From the NCBI RefSeq assembly GCF_003732265.1, contig NZ_MOBK01000005.1:248001-312000 (forward strand): 64,000 nt of DNA, written 5' to 3'. Positions 50,028-60,141 of this stretch are shown here, piece after piece. The notes under the pieces were generated by a model. That model worked only from the letters and a program-made list of their open reading frames with translations, was not told where the DNA came from and searched no databases. The stretch comes from Pseudomonas brassicacearum. GTDB lineage: Bacteria > Pseudomonadota > Gammaproteobacteria > Pseudomonadales > Pseudomonadaceae. The translations under genes were made by a program, and so were the position numbers. The stretch's first letter is position 1, and each line of letters starts with the position of its first letter.

Positions 50028-52982
50028 TCAGTTCACAGCGGACGTCGCTTCGACATGACGCGGCAAGGTCACCCGGATACGGGTGCCGCGTTGGCTTTGA
50101 ACATCAGCCGGGCTGTCGATGGTGATTTGTCCATAATGCTCTTCAACGATGGAATAGACCAGTGCAAGGCCCAGACCGGTGCCTTCGCCAGGATCCTTGG
50201 TGGTGAAGAAAGGTTCGAACAATCGGTCCATGATGTTCTTCGGAATACCGCTGCCTTCGTCTTCCACGATCAGGTCGACCGTGTGTTCGCCGGCTTCGCT
50301 TTTCACGCGCACTGCGCTGCCTGGAGGCGAGGCGTCACGGGCGTTTGAGAGCAGGTTGATGAGTACTTGGGCGAGTCGCTGCGGATCGCCTTCGACCCAG
50401 TGATCGGGGTCGCACAGATTATAGAACTGCACTTCGAAATTGCGTCGGTTCAGGGCCAGCAAACCGATGGCATCCTGCGCCACTTCGGCCAGACAGACGG
50501 GCTCATCGCTGTGCTGGTGGCTGCCAGCGTGGGCAAAGCTCATCAGCGACTGGACGATGCGCGACACGCGTTTGGTCTGCTCGAGGATCTGCCCGCTGAT
50601 TTCCTTCAACTCGCCATCGTCTTCACGTTCTTCGCGCAGGTTCTGCGCGAGGCAGGCGATGCCGGTGATCGGGTTACCGATTTCATGGGCCACACCTGCC
50701 GCGAGTCGCCCGATGCTGGCCAGACGCTCGGAGTGCACCAGTTTGTCTTCGAGCATCTGGGTTTCGGTCAGGTCTTCCACCAGTAACACCAAGCCACTGT
50801 TACCCGGGGCGAGCGGTTCATCGATTGCGGCTTTGTGCAGGTTCAACCAGCGGGTCTGGCCGTCGAGGGCCAGGTGCTGTTTGTGCAAATGCTCGTCCGG
50901 CAGATTGATGAAGCCTTGCAGCAATTCTTTCCACGGATCGGCAATGGTGCTCAGGCGTGACCCGACCACACGTTGCGCGGCAATCCCGGTCAGCTCCTCC
51001 ATGGCTTTGTTCCACATGAGAATTTCCTGATCCTTGGCCAGTGAGCAGACGCCCATCGGCAGTTCCTGCAAGGTCTGGCGGTGATAGCGGCGCAGGGCAT
51101 CAAGTTCAGCGGCCAGGCCGGTCAGGCGCGAGTGGTAATCCTCAAGACGACTTTCGATGAAGTGAATGTCTTCAGTGACATAGTTTTCGCCGCCAGCCTT
51201 ATAGGGCAGGAAGGTTTCGACCATGTCCTGCGCCACACTCGGGCCCATCAGGCCGGACAGGTTGGCTTCGATGCGGTCACGCAAGCGGCGCAAGGCGTAA
51301 GGCCGGCGCTCGTCGAAGGGCAGATAAAGGTCGCGCAGTGCCTGCTCGACTTCTTTCTGCGCGGCCTTGGCGCCCAAGGGTTTTGCCAACTGCGTGGCGA
51401 ATTCCTGAGGCGACGCGGCGTGCAATTCGCGGCGTTGCGGGCGACGCACGTTGTCCACGGCGCAGGCTTCGGCGGCACTGGCTTCTTCCGGGCTGGCGTT
51501 GGTGAACAGCGAGATCAGGGTGAACATCAGCACGTTGGCAGCCAGCGAGGCAATCGCCGCCATGTGCCAACTGGTGTCGTCCAGCACGTAGATCATGTTC
51601 AGCAGCGGGATGTAGAAACCCTGCAGGTTGCCCACCAGCGGCAACAGCATGGTCACCAGCCACACCAGAATCCCGGCGAGCAAACCGGCAATGAAGCCGC
51701 GGCGGTTGGCGGTCGGCCAGTACAGAACCGACAGGACACCGGGCAGGAACTGCAGCGTGGCGACAAACGCGACGATGCCGAGGTTGGCCAGATCCTGTTC
51801 TGCACCCAGGAGCAGGTAGAAACCGTAGCCAGCCATGATGATCGCCACGATCAGCGCCCGGCGGGTCCACTTCAGCCAGCGGTAGATGTTGCCTTCGGCC
51901 GGTGGCTGATAGAGCGGCAACACCAGATGGTTCAGGGCCATCCCGGACAGCGCCAGGGTGGTGACGATGATCAGGCCGCTCGCCGCCGACAAACCGCCGA
52001 CGTAAGCCAAGAGTGCCAAGGCCTTGCTGTTGGCAGCGATGCCGATGCCCAGCGTGAAGTATTCAGGGTTGGTGGTAGCACCGAGTTTCAGGCCGGCCCA
52101 GAGAATCAGCGGCACTGCCAGGCTCATCAGCAGCAGGAACAGCGGCAGGCCCCAGCTCGCACTGACCAGCGAGCGCGGGTTGAGGTTTTCGGTAAAGGTC
52201 ATGTGATACATGTGCGGCATCACAATCGCCGAAGCGAAGAACACCAGCAGCAACGTCCGCCACGGCCCTTCTTGCAGCGGCGTGTGCAGGGCGGCGAGGG
52301 CGGTCTGGTTTTGCAGCAACCACAATTCCAGCTGTTGCGGGCCGTCGAACACGCCGTACAACGCATACAGGCCGACGCCGCCGATGGCGATCAGCTTGAT
52401 CACCGACTCGAAGGCAATGGCGAACACCAGGCCTTCATGCTTCTCGCGCGTTGCGATGTGGCGCGAGCCAAAGAAAATGGTGAACAGGGTAATCAGCGCG
52501 CAAAAGCTCAGGGCGACCCGATGCTGCACCGGTTCGCGGGTGAGGATGCCGATGGAGTCGGCGACCGCTTGAATCTGCAAGGCCAGCAGCGGCAACACAC
52601 CGATCAGCATGAAAATAGTGGTCAGCGCGCCGGCCCATGTGCTGCGGAAACGGAACGCGAACAGGTCGGCCAGAGACGACAGTTGATAGGTGCGGGTGAT
52701 TTTCAGGATCGGGTACAGCAACACCGGCGCCAGCAAAAATGCGCCGGAGACCCCGAGGTAACTGGACAGGAAGCCGTAGCCGTACTGATAGGCCAGGCCC
52801 ACCGTGCCGTAAAACGCCCAGGCGCTGGCGTAAACGCCCAATGACAGGGTGTAGGTCAACGGGTGGCGAATGATCGCCCGGGGAATCATGCCCCGTTCGC
52901 TGACCCAGGCCACGCCGAACAGCACCGCCAGGTAGGCGGCGCTGATCAGGATCATCTGGGTCAGGCTAAAGCTCATCGGCAT
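50028..52982 (-). CDS. cbrA: Sensor kinase CbrA with SLC5 transporter-like N-terminal half
   Basis: A 984-residue inner-membrane kinase. Roughly the first 500 residues form a 13-helix sodium/solute (SLC5) domain ([20 protein letters not shown] and others), followed by a STAC-like linker and a PAS segment ([20 protein letters not shown]). The HisKA domain is [18 protein letters not shown] with His near 764. The ATPase domain has [19 protein letters not shown] and [12 protein letters not shown]. Histidine uptake has been reported for this family. The start is ATG 52982 or ATG 52976 (MSFSLTQ); both lie inside the 3' end of cbrX, implying translational coupling. Confidence 0.95.
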   Translation of the reverse strand: MPMSFSLTQMILISAAYLAVLFGVAWVSERGMIPRAIIRHPLTYTLSLGVYASAWAFYGTVGLAYQYGYGFLSSYLGVSGAFLLAPVLLYPILKITRTYQLSSLADLFAFRFRSTWAGALTTIFMLIGVLPLLALQIQAVADSIGILTREPVQHRVALSFCALITLFTIFFGSRHIATREKHEGLVFAIAFESVIKLIAIGGVGLYALYGVFDGPQQLELWLLQNQTALAALHTPLQEGPWRTLLLVFFASAIVMPHMYHMTFTENLNPRSLVSASWGLPLFLLLMSLAVPLILWAGLKLGATTNPEYFTLGIGIAANSKALALLAYVGGLSAASGLIIVTTLALSGMALNHLVLPLYQPPAEGNIYRWLKWTRRALIVAIIMAGYGFYLLLGAEQDLANLGIVAFVATLQFLPGVLSVLYWPTANRRGFIAGLLAGILVWLVTMLLPLVGNLQGFYIPLLNMIYVLDDTSWHMAAIASLAANVLMFTLISLFTNASPEEASAAEACAVDNVRRPQRRELHAASPQEFATQLAKPLGAKAAQKEVEQALRDLYLPFDERRPYALRRLRDRIEANLSGLMGPSVAQDMVETFLPYKAGGENYVTEDIHFIESRLEDYHSRLTGLAAELDALRRYHRQTLQELPMGVCSLAKDQEILMWNKAMEELTGIAAQRVVGSRLSTIADPWKELLQGFINLPDEHLHKQHLALDGQTRWLNLHKAAIDEPLAPGNSGLVLLVEDLTETQMLEDKLVHSERLASIGRLAAGVAHEIGNPITGIACLAQNLREEREDDGELKEISGQILEQTKRVSRIVQSLMSFAHAGSHQHSDEPVCLAEVAQDAIGLLALNRRNFEVQFYNLCDPDHWVEGDPQRLAQVLINLLSNARDASPPGSAVRVKSEAGEHTVDLIVEDEGSGIPKNIMDRLFEPFFTTKDPGEGTGLGLALVYSIVEEHYGQITIDSPADVQSQRGTRIRVTLPRHVEATSAVN

Positions 52983-53142
52983 CTTTTTGGCTCTGCAGGA
53001 TGAAGGTCACGACGATCAGAATCAGCCAGAGCAAATAAGGGCGATACCAGGCGCCAGTGGCGTCGATCCACCAATCCATGATGGCCGGGGAGAACAGATA
53101 AATCCCCACTACCAGGAGCAGGACCAAGCGATAGATGTACAT
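52966..53142 (-). CDS. cbrX: CbrX-like small membrane protein upstream of cbrA
   Basis: A 58-residue protein not covered by longer reading frames. It starts MYIYRLVLLLVVGIYLFSPA, has a central WWIDATGAWYRPYLL, a second hydrophobic segment (LLWLILIVVTFIL) and ends SQKDADEL. Two membrane helices are likely. The preceding GAGGCCGGG gives an RBS-like sequence. Its stop lies 16 bases inside cbrA, so cbrX and cbrA translation should be coupled. A small open reading frame at this place has been reported in P. putida as cbrX. Confidence 0.82.
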   Translation of the reverse strand: MYIYRLVLLLVVGIYLFSPAIMDWWIDATGAWYRPYLLWLILIVVTFILQSQKDADEL

Positions 53143-53219
53143 CCCGGCCTCTCTTTTTTATGCGCGTGCCCGAAAACGTGCGGCGATGGTAACGGATGGG
53201 CGCGCCACTGCAAGTGCGA

Positions 53220-54116
53220 TCACTGCAGTTGCGCCTCGGGCAGGTTCAGTGTGCGCGGGATAAGCGACGCATCCCAGTGGGCAATGCCCCAGTTCAACAC
53301 TTCCCGCGGGCTGGCATCAGCCAGTTCGGTGCCAGGTTTTTGCCCTAGTGCGCGCAATGCCCGCAGCAATAAAGGCGTCGCCTGATCTTCGGTCAGCGGT
53401 GGCGAGCGGTAGGATTTGCCGAGTTTGTTGCCATCGGGCTGGGTGATCAGCGGGATGTGCAGGTAACGCGGTTGCCGCAGGCCGAGCAATTCTTGCAGAT
53501 AGAGCTGTCGTGGCGTCGAGTCCAGCAGGTCGGCACCGCGCACGATGTCGGTGATGCCTTGCCAGGCATCGTCCAGCACCACGGCCAGTTGATAAGCGTA
53601 GAGACCGTCGCGGCGACGAATCACGAAATCGCCGACCTCGCGGCCCAAATGCTGGCGGTATTCGCCTTGCACGCGGTCGATGAAGTGGTATTCCAGTTCG
53701 GGAACGCGCAGGCGAATGGCCGCGTCTTCGGTGCCATGGCCGGCATTGCGGCACAGTCCCGGATAAATACCGTGATACGGCTCCAGTTGCTTGCGCGAAC
53801 AGGTGCAGGCGTATGCGAGGCCGTGGTTGAACAGGCGATTGAGCACTTCGGCATAAGCCTCGTGGCGGTCGCTCTGGCGGACCATTTCACCGTCCCACTC
53901 GAAGCCGTAGCTCTCCAGTGCCTTGAGAATCGCCGCCTGGGCGCCGGGTTCTTCCCGTGGCGGGTCGAGGTCTTCCATGCGCATCAGCCAGCGGCCACCC
54001 ACGGAGCGGGCGTCGAGGTACGAGGCCAGTGCAGCGACCAGCGAACCAAAATGCAAATGGCCACTGGGCGTGGGGGCGAAGCGCCCGATGTAGGTGGGGG
54101 AGGCGATGGCAGTCAT
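53220..54116 (-). CDS. gluQ: Glutamyl-Q tRNA(Asp) synthetase
   Basis: Attaches glutamate to queuosine in the anticodon of tRNA-Asp. It is a 298-residue truncated GluRS-like enzyme. It has class I motif PSGHLHFGSL in place of HIGH, and NKLGKSYRSPP in place of KMSKS. A zinc site is present (CTCSRKQL with Cys/Tyr following near residue 120). No anticodon-binding domain follows, as expected. It is downstream of dksA on the same strand, across a REP pair. Confidence 0.95.
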   Translation of the reverse strand: MTAIASPTYIGRFAPTPSGHLHFGSLVAALASYLDARSVGGRWLMRMEDLDPPREEPGAQAAILKALESYGFEWDGEMVRQSDRHEAYAEVLNRLFNHGLAYACTCSRKQLEPYHGIYPGLCRNAGHGTEDAAIRLRVPELEYHFIDRVQGEYRQHLGREVGDFVIRRRDGLYAYQLAVVLDDAWQGITDIVRGADLLDSTPRQLYLQELLGLRQPRYLHIPLITQPDGNKLGKSYRSPPLTEDQATPLLLRALRALGQKPGTELADASPREVLNWGIAHWDASLIPRTLNLPEAQLQ

Positions 54117-54153
54117 GAGGGCAATGTTACTTTTCCGGGCTTGCGCCAGTCAC

Positions 54154-54245
54154 CTGTGGAAGCGAGCCTGCTCGCGAAAGCGGTGTATCAGCCACCATCA
54201 ATATTGAAGCTGATGGCCCTTTCGCGAGCAGGCTCGCTCCCACAG
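54154..54245. repeat. REP pair between dksA and gluQ
   Basis: Inverted REP pair; the left copy is diverged (GTGGAAGCGAGCCTGCTCGC) and the right is CGCGAGCAGGCTCGCTCCCAC. It lies inside the dksA-gluQ transcript. Confidence 0.86.
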
Positions 54246-54274
54246 TGTTCCTCGCAGAGGCAAATATCAGAAAC

Positions 54275-54304
54275 AAAAACGGAGCGTTCGCACGCTCCGT
54301 TTTT
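54275..54304 (-). terminator. Terminator of dksA
   Basis: Stem AAAACGGAGCG / CGCTCCGTTTT around TTCGCA, with an A/T tail on both sides, 15 bases beyond the dksA stop. It probably reduces read-through into gluQ. Confidence 0.88.
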
Positions 54305-54318
54305 CGATCAAGTCGCTG

Positions 54319-54759
54319 TTACTTGCCGACTTGCTTTTCCTTGATTTCCGCCAGGGTCTTGCAGTCAACGCACATGTCGGCGGTAGGGCGGGCTTCCAGT
54401 CGCTTGACGCCGATCTCGACGCCGCAGGACTCGCACCAGCCATATTCTTCGTCTTCGATCAGCTGAAGCGTCTTGTCGATCTTCTTGATCAGCTTGCGCT
54501 CGCGGTCGCGGGCACGCAGCTCGAGGCTGAACTCTTCTTCCTGGCTGGCACGGTCTGCCGGGTCCGGGAAGTTGGCCGCTTCGTCCTTCATGTGATCAAC
54601 CGTACGGTCGACTTCCTGCATCAAGTCCTGTTTCCACTTGTTCAGGATCTTGGTGAAGTGAGCACGCATGGGCTTGCCCATGTACTCCTCGCCCTTAACT
54701 TCTTTGTAGGGTTCGAAGCCGCTGATCGTCGTGGTTTGCTGCTTTGCTTGGGTGGACAT
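54319..54759 (-). CDS. dksA: RNA polymerase-binding transcription factor DksA
   Basis: A 146-residue regulator that binds the RNA polymerase secondary channel and works with ppGpp. The coiled-coil tip has NFPDPADRASQEE with the acidic residues needed for function. The zinc finger has Cys at 109, 112, 130 and 133 (CESC and CVDC). The length and sequence match proteobacterial DksA. It is conserved next to gluQ. Confidence 0.97.
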   Translation of the reverse strand: MSTQAKQQTTTISGFEPYKEVKGEEYMGKPMRAHFTKILNKWKQDLMQEVDRTVDHMKDEAANFPDPADRASQEEEFSLELRARDRERKLIKKIDKTLQLIEDEEYGWCESCGVEIGVKRLEARPTADMCVDCKTLAEIKEKQVGK

Positions 54760-55091
54760 GAAATAGACCGCCTCTACTCTTGTAATCCATTGCGCAGGAT
54801 TGCTCCATCACCGACACCTGCCGGCCCTGCGGCTGCAAGCGGGCGAACTTACCAGATCAAATCGGGGCGCGCTACTCCCGGATGTCGAGGTAGTGGCCCG
54901 CGGGGCTTGCAAATCGTTGCAAAGCCTTGCCTGGTGGTGTTGGAGGCCTGATCAAATATTGATTTTAGTCAAACCTGGAGTACTCGTTTGAGTCGTTTAT
55001 GGCCAAGGTTCTAAGGCGTCTGACCGCTTTAGGTTCTCGCTCGTTCCTGCGCTTGGGTAGAATCGGTTCTTTTCCCGTTGAAGGAAGGCTA
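54760..55091. other. Divergent intergenic region between dksA and the aminotransferase gene
   Basis: A 332-base gap that should hold the divergent dksA and aminotransferase promoters. TAGAAT at 55058-55063, 28 bases before the aminotransferase start, is a possible -10 with no good -35. No gene-like reading frame or conserved RNA is visible. Confidence 0.55.
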
Positions 55092-56264
55092 ATGGCCCAG
55101 TCCTACAGTGCTCGCAGTCGTGCGATCGAACCTTTCCATGTCATGGCGCTGCTGGCGCGGGCCAATGAATTGCAGGCCGCTGGCCACGACGTGATCCACC
55201 TGGAAATCGGCGAGCCGGACTTCACCACCGCCGAGCCGATCATCCAGGCCGGCCAGGCCGCATTGACGGCGGGGAAGACCCGTTACACCGCCGCGCGGGG
55301 CATTCCTGAATTGCGCGAGGCCATCTCAAATTTTTATCAACAGCGTTACGGGTTGAATATTGACCCCAAGCGCATCCTCATCACCCCCGGCGGTTCGGGC
55401 GCCTTGTTGCTGGCCAGCGCCTTGCTGGTGGACCCGGGCAAGCACTGGCTGTTGGCGGATCCGGGCTACCCGTGCAACCGGCACTTTCTGCGACTGGTGG
55501 AAGGTGCGGCGCAGCTGGTTCCTGTCGGTCCGGAAGTGCGTTATCAACTGACCCCTGATCTGGTCGCCCGGCATTGGGACCACGACAGCGTCGGTGCATT
55601 GGTGGCGTCCCCGGCCAACCCGACCGGGACCATCCTGACCCGCGACGAGCTGGCGGGGCTGTCTGCGGCGATCAAGGTTCGTCACGGCCATCTGGTGGTG
55701 GACGAGATCTATCACGGCCTGACCTACGGCACCGACGCCGCCAGCGTGCTGGAAGTCGATGACAGTGCGTTTGTGCTCAACAGTTTTTCCAAGTATTTCG
55801 GCATGACCGGTTGGCGGCTCGGCTGGCTGGTCGCGCCGGAAGCTGCCGTCGGCGAGCTGGAAAAACTCGCGCAAAATCTCTACATCAGCGCGCCGAGCAT
55901 GGCGCAGCACGCCGCTCTGGCCTGTTTTGAGCCGGCGACCATCAGCATCCTCGAAGAACGCCGCGCCGAATTCGGTCGTCGTCGCGATTTCCTCCTGCCG
56001 GCCCTGCGCGAGTTGGGTTTCGGGATTGCTGTGGAGCCGGAAGGTGCGTTCTATTTGTACGCCGATATCAGCAAGTTCGGCGGAGATGCCTTCGCGTTCT
56101 GCCGGCACTTCCTCGAAACCGAACATGTGGCCATTACCCCGGGGCTGGATTTCGGGCGTTATCAGGCCGGGCACCACGTGCGTTTTGCCTACACCCAAAG
56201 CCTGCCGCGCTTGCAGGAAGCGGTCGAGCGCATCGCTCGCGGACTGAAGAGCTGGCAAGGCTGA
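55092..56264 (+). CDS. Class I/II PLP-dependent aminotransferase
   Basis: A 390-residue fold-type I aminotransferase. The start at 55092 follows AAGGAAGG. The segments [14 protein letters not shown] and [15 protein letters not shown] are family markers. The PLP Lys lies in [16 protein letters not shown] near residue 239. It is probably an aspartate/alanine-type enzyme, with substrate not determinable. It overlaps sfsA by one base (TGATG), giving an operon. Confidence 0.9.
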   Translation: MAQSYSARSRAIEPFHVMALLARANELQAAGHDVIHLEIGEPDFTTAEPIIQAGQAALTAGKTRYTAARGIPELREAISNFYQQRYGLNIDPKRILITPGGSGALLLASALLVDPGKHWLLADPGYPCNRHFLRLVEGAAQLVPVGPEVRYQLTPDLVARHWDHDSVGALVASPANPTGTILTRDELAGLSAAIKVRHGHLVVDEIYHGLTYGTDAASVLEVDDSAFVLNSFSKYFGMTGWRLGWLVAPEAAVGELEKLAQNLYISAPSMAQHAALACFEPATISILEERRAEFGRRRDFLLPALRELGFGIAVEPEGAFYLYADISKFGGDAFAFCRHFLETEHVAITPGLDFGRYQAGHHVRFAYTQSLPRLQEAVERIARGLKSWQG

Positions 56265-56977
56265 TGCGTTTTCATCCTCCCCTCGAAGAAGGTCGCCTGA
56301 TCCGTCGTTACAAGCGTTTTCTCGCCGATATCGAAACCGTTAGCGGCGAGTTGCTGACTATTCATTGTCCCAACACCGGCTCGATGCTCAATTGTCAGGT
56401 CGAAGGTGGGCAGGTCTGGTTCAGCCGCTCAAACGACCCCAAGCGCAAGTTGCCCGGCACCTGGGAAGTTGGCGAAACCCCGCAAGGGCGCTTGTTTTGC
56501 GTGAATACCGCCCGAGCCAATGGTTTGATCGAAGAGGCGCTGCGTGCCGGTGTCATTAGCGAACTGAACGGTTTTACCGAGCTGAAGCGCGAAGTCGCCT
56601 ACGGGCAGGAAAGCAGCCGCATCGATTTTCGTCTCGAGTACCCCACCGGCCCGGCGTATATAGAGGTCAAAAGCGTCACCCTGGGCTTCGACGGGTCAGC
56701 GGTGGCGGCGTTTCCGGACGCAGTGACCCAGCGCGGGGCCAAGCATTTGCGCGAATTGGCGCACCTGGCCCGGGACGGGATTCGCGCGGTGCAGTTGTAT
56801 TGCGTCAACCTGACCGGCATCGACGCGGTGCGTCCTGCAGAAGAAATCGATTCGGCCTACGCGGCAGCCTTACGTGAGGCGGTGGCGTGCGGGGTCGAGG
56901 TGCTGGCTTATGGCGTACGGTTGAGCCATGAAGAAATGGTCGTTGACCGACGTCTGGACGTGCGGCTCAACGGTTAA
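56264..56977 (+). CDS. sfsA: DNA/RNA nuclease SfsA
   Basis: A 237-residue SfsA-family protein. Conserved segments are [46 protein letters not shown] (nuclease-like Asp/Glu/Lys) and [19 protein letters not shown]. The original name (sugar fermentation stimulation) has been replaced by a nuclease assignment in many databases. It is coupled with the aminotransferase and convergent with the Rieske gene. Confidence 0.93.
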   Translation: MRFHPPLEEGRLIRRYKRFLADIETVSGELLTIHCPNTGSMLNCQVEGGQVWFSRSNDPKRKLPGTWEVGETPQGRLFCVNTARANGLIEEALRAGVISELNGFTELKREVAYGQESSRIDFRLEYPTGPAYIEVKSVTLGFDGSAVAAFPDAVTQRGAKHLRELAHLARDGIRAVQLYCVNLTGIDAVRPAEEIDSAYAAALREAVACGVEVLAYGVRLSHEEMVVDRRLDVRLNG

Positions 56978-57291
56978 AGGCTGACCCAGAGCCCTTGCGC
57001 GTCTTCGCGGCAGGGCACGGCGGTCAGTGATTGGCCGGCGCAGGGGCCCGAAACGCATTCGCCGTCTTCGATCAGGAACAGTGCGCCGTGAGTGGCGCAC
57101 TGGATCAGGCTGTTGCTGGGGTCGAGGAATCTGTCCGGCGTCCATTCCAGGCCCACGCCACGGTGCGGGCAGCGATTGATGTAGACATAGACCTGGCCGC
57201 CCCGGCGTACGGCAAAGAGCTTCTGCCCGTCGATGTCGAAACCGCGACTGCTGGCGTCAGCCAATTCGGCGCCTGTACAAAGAAACTTCAT
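56974..57291 (-). CDS. Small Rieske [2Fe-2S] protein
   Basis: A 105-residue single-domain Rieske protein. The ligand motifs are CPHRG (residues 42-46) and CATHGALF (about 69-76), the usual C-x-H and C-x2-H pairs with 23 residues between. There is no partner oxygenase beside it. It may serve as an electron carrier or assimilate into a larger complex. It convergently overlaps sfsA by 4 bases and is divergent from hmuT. Confidence 0.88.
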   Translation of the reverse strand: MKFLCTGAELADASSRGFDIDGQKLFAVRRGGQVYVYINRCPHRGVGLEWTPDRFLDPSNSLIQCATHGALFLIEDGECVSGPCAGQSLTAVPCREDAQGLWVSL

Positions 57292-57334
57292 GTCTATCCT
57301 CTAGCTCGTGACCAGATATGTCCGAGCTTGACGT

Positions 57335-57353
57335 TCAAATGCAAACAATTATC
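57335..57353 (+). promoter_or_regulatory. Possible Fur site upstream of hmuT
   Basis: TCAAATGCAAACAATTATC agrees with the 19-base Fur consensus at 12 positions, including the whole ATTATC end. It lies about 95 bases before the hmuT start, and the haem importer is the type of gene Fur controls. It is weaker than the prrF site. Confidence 0.45.
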
Positions 57354-57448
57354 AAATGGCCGCCTTGCCCGTCGGGTACAGGTGCCAGACGCCGAGGATA
57401 CTTGGCCTGTTATCTCGATGCCTGGGAAAACTATTAAGGAAGCTGTTT

Positions 57449-58321
57449 ATGCGCCTGAGTACCCGCGTTGCTGCGCTCTGTGTCGGACTCCTCGTCAGTC
57501 ACCACGCTGCAGCGGCCGAGTTGCCGCAACGTTGGGTCAGTGCCGGTGGCGCGTTGTCCGAGTGGGTGAGCGCACTGGGCGGCGAATCGAAACTGGTCGG
57601 CGTCGATTCCACCAGTCAGCACCCTGAAAGCCTCAAGACGCTGCCCAGCATTGGTTATCAGCGGCAATTGTCGGCGGAGGGCATCTTGAGCTTACGCCCG
57701 CAGATCCTCATCGGCACCGAAGAAATGGGCCCGCCGCCCGTGCTCTCGCAGATTCGTAATGCGGGGGTGCAAGTTGAGCTGTTCTCGGCGCAGCCGGATC
57801 TGCCGACGTTGCAGGGCAATTTGCAGCACTTGGGCAAATTGCTGGGGGCTGAGGAGCAGGCTGTTCAGGCGTACCAGCATTACCAGGAGCAACTCGAACA
57901 GCAGAAAATCCGCGTGACCAAGGCCCAGCTGACGCAACCATCGCCCGGCGTGCTGTTGCTGCTCGGGCACGCGGGTGGCAAGCCGCTCATTGCAGGCAAG
58001 GACACCACCGCCGATTGGTTGCTGCGCCAGGCCGGCGGCCACAACCTGGCCACGCATACCGGGTACAAACCGTTTTCTGTCGAGTCGCTGATCAGCCTCG
58101 ATCCCGAGGTGCTGGTGTTTGCCGACCGCGCGCTGACAGGGGAAGCGGCACGTGCCGCGTTGTTCAAGGAAAACCCGATGCTGTCCTCGACGCGTGCGGC
58201 GAAGGACGGACGAGTCATGGAGCTGGATCCGACATTGTTGGTGGGCGGGCTCGGTCCTCGGTTGCCGGACAGCCTGAAAAAGCTGTCTGACGGTTTCTTT
58301 CCTGGCACGGCCGGCCAATGA
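57449..58321 (+). CDS. hmuT: Haem ABC transporter substrate-binding protein HmuT
   Basis: Periplasmic haem-binding protein. The start at 57449 follows AAGGAAG and gives signal peptide MRLSTRVAALCVGLLVSHHAAA. It has 290 residues of the BtuF/HmuT fold. The segment YQRQLSAEGILSLRPQILIG contains the Tyr thought to ligate haem in this family. It overlaps hmuU by ATGA. It is first of hmuTUV plus a ChaN-like gene. No hmuS/phuS chaperone or outer-membrane receptor lies upstream here. Confidence 0.93.
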   Translation: MRLSTRVAALCVGLLVSHHAAAAELPQRWVSAGGALSEWVSALGGESKLVGVDSTSQHPESLKTLPSIGYQRQLSAEGILSLRPQILIGTEEMGPPPVLSQIRNAGVQVELFSAQPDLPTLQGNLQHLGKLLGAEEQAVQAYQHYQEQLEQQKIRVTKAQLTQPSPGVLLLLGHAGGKPLIAGKDTTADWLLRQAGGHNLATHTGYKPFSVESLISLDPEVLVFADRALTGEAARAALFKENPMLSSTRAAKDGRVMELDPTLLVGGLGPRLPDSLKKLSDGFFPGTAGQ

Positions 58322-59355
58322 CCGTCCTGGTTAAACCCCGTGCGTTGTTCATTGGCCTGAGCCTTCTATGTGTGCTGGCGATCTGGCTTTCGCTGGCGCT
58401 GGGGCCGGTCAGTTTGCCGTTACTCGACACGTTGCACGCCGCGTTGCGCTTGGCCGGATTGCCGATTGCGCCGGACGGGCTGGAGCAAGCCGAGTTGATC
58501 GTCGGGCAAATTCGCCTGCCGCGCACCTTGCTGGGCTTGGCGGTGGGGGGCGTGCTGGCGCTGTCCGGTGTAGCGATGCAGGGCCTTTTTCGTAACCCGC
58601 TGGCCGATCCGGGGTTGGTGGGGGTGTCCAGCGGCGCAGCATTGGGTGCCGCCATCGCGATTGTTGGCGGCTCGGCGTTTGGCGGATTGCCTGAGTCCTT
58701 CGGGCCTTATCTGTTATCGGTGTGCGCGTTTCTGGGTGGGCTCGGCGTCACGGCGCTGGTGTATCGACTGGGCCGGCGTAACGGCCAGACCAATGTCGCG
58801 ACGATGTTGCTCGCAGGTATCGCATTGACCGCGCTGGCGGGCTCGGCAGTGGGGTTGTTCACCTATCTGGCTGACGACGCGACCCTGCGTACGCTGACGT
58901 TCTGGAATCTGGGCAGCCTCAATGGCGCCAGTTACGCGCGACTCTGGCCGTTGCTGCTGGTCAGCGCGGGTGTGGCGCTCTGGTTGCCGCGTCGGGCCAA
59001 GGCCTTGAATGCGTTGTTGCTGGGGGAATCGGAGGCCGGTCATTTGGGCATCGACGTCGAAGGGCTCAAGCGCGAATTGGTGTTCTGTACGGCGCTGGGG
59101 GTTGGCGCGGCGGTGGCGGCGGCGGGGATGATCGGGTTTGTCGGTCTGGTGGTGCCGCACCTCGTGCGCTTGCTTGCCGGTCCTGATCACCGAGTGTTAC
59201 TGCCCGCTTCGGTACTCGCCGGTGCCAGTCTTCTGTTGTTTGCCGATCTGGTGGCACGACTGGCCCTGGCACCGGCCGAACTGCCGATCGGCATTGTTAC
59301 GGCCTTTATCGGTGCGCCGTTTTTTCTGTTCCTGTTGCTCCGGAGGCGCGCCTGA
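58318..59355 (+). CDS. hmuU: Haem ABC transporter permease HmuU
   Basis: A 345-residue FecCD-family inner-membrane permease with about ten helices. It has the typical segments [48 protein letters not shown] and [19 protein letters not shown], the EAA-type loop. It joins two copies of HmuV. The overlap with hmuV is one base (TGATG). Confidence 0.95.
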   Translation: MTVLVKPRALFIGLSLLCVLAIWLSLALGPVSLPLLDTLHAALRLAGLPIAPDGLEQAELIVGQIRLPRTLLGLAVGGVLALSGVAMQGLFRNPLADPGLVGVSSGAALGAAIAIVGGSAFGGLPESFGPYLLSVCAFLGGLGVTALVYRLGRRNGQTNVATMLLAGIALTALAGSAVGLFTYLADDATLRTLTFWNLGSLNGASYARLWPLLLVSAGVALWLPRRAKALNALLLGESEAGHLGIDVEGLKRELVFCTALGVGAAVAAAGMIGFVGLVVPHLVRLLAGPDHRVLLPASVLAGASLLLFADLVARLALAPAELPIGIVTAFIGAPFFLFLLLRRRA

Positions 59356-60122
59356 TGTTGCGCACGCAGAACCTGCACATCCGTCGGGGCTCCAAGATTG
59401 TTCTGACGGACATCACGCTTGAGCTTCGACCGGGCGAGGTGCTGGGCGTGCTCGGCCCCAATGGCGCCGGTAAAAGTACCTTGCTCGGTGCCTTGTGCGG
59501 CGAATTGCACGCCGACCACGGAAGCGTCTGGCTCGATGATCGCGAATTGCGTCACTGGGCCGCCCCGCAGCGTGCGCAGCGACTGGCGGTGCTGCCGCAG
59601 GTGTCGACCCTGGACTTTGCCTTTCGCGTCGAAGAAGTGGTGGGAATGGGGCGTTTGCCTCATCAAAGTGGGCGAGTGCGCGATGACGAAATTGTCGCCG
59701 CCACGCTCCACGCCGCCGACGCCAGTCACCTGAGTGGTCGCAGTTACCTGGCCTTGTCCGGCGGTGAACGTCAGCGGGTGCACCTGGCCCGGGTGCTGGC
59801 GCAGCTCTGGCCGGGCGAGGCGGGGCAGACGCTATTACTCGATGAGCCGACCTCGATGCTCGACCCGCTGCATCAGCACACGACGCTGCAAGCAGTGCGC
59901 GAATTTGCCGATCGTGGCGCGGCTGTGCTGGTCATCCTGCATGATCTGAACCTGGCGGCGCGGTATTGTGATCGACTGTTGCTGCTTGAGGGTGGGCGAC
60001 CGGTGGCATTGGACACGCCGGAGCAAGTTCTGAAACCCGAGCCGCTCAAAGCCGTGTTCGGGCTGGAAGTGTTGGTGCAGCAGCATCCGGAGCGTGGGCA
60101 TCCGCTGATCATCGCCCGCTGA
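59355..60122 (+). CDS. hmuV: Haem ABC transporter ATP-binding protein HmuV
   Basis: A 255-residue ABC ATPase. Walker [10 protein letters not shown] at residues 35-43, signature [18 protein letters not shown] and Walker [13 protein letters not shown] are complete, and the H-loop lies in [13 protein letters not shown]. Length and context (hmuT, hmuU) identify it as the haem importer ATPase. Confidence 0.95.
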   Translation: MLRTQNLHIRRGSKIVLTDITLELRPGEVLGVLGPNGAGKSTLLGALCGELHADHGSVWLDDRELRHWAAPQRAQRLAVLPQVSTLDFAFRVEEVVGMGRLPHQSGRVRDDEIVAATLHAADASHLSGRSYLALSGGERQRVHLARVLAQLWPGEAGQTLLLDEPTSMLDPLHQHTTLQAVREFADRGAAVLVILHDLNLAARYCDRLLLLEGGRPVALDTPEQVLKPEPLKAVFGLEVLVQQHPERGHPLIIAR

Positions 60123-60141
60123 GACTGTCATCGAGGTGAAC

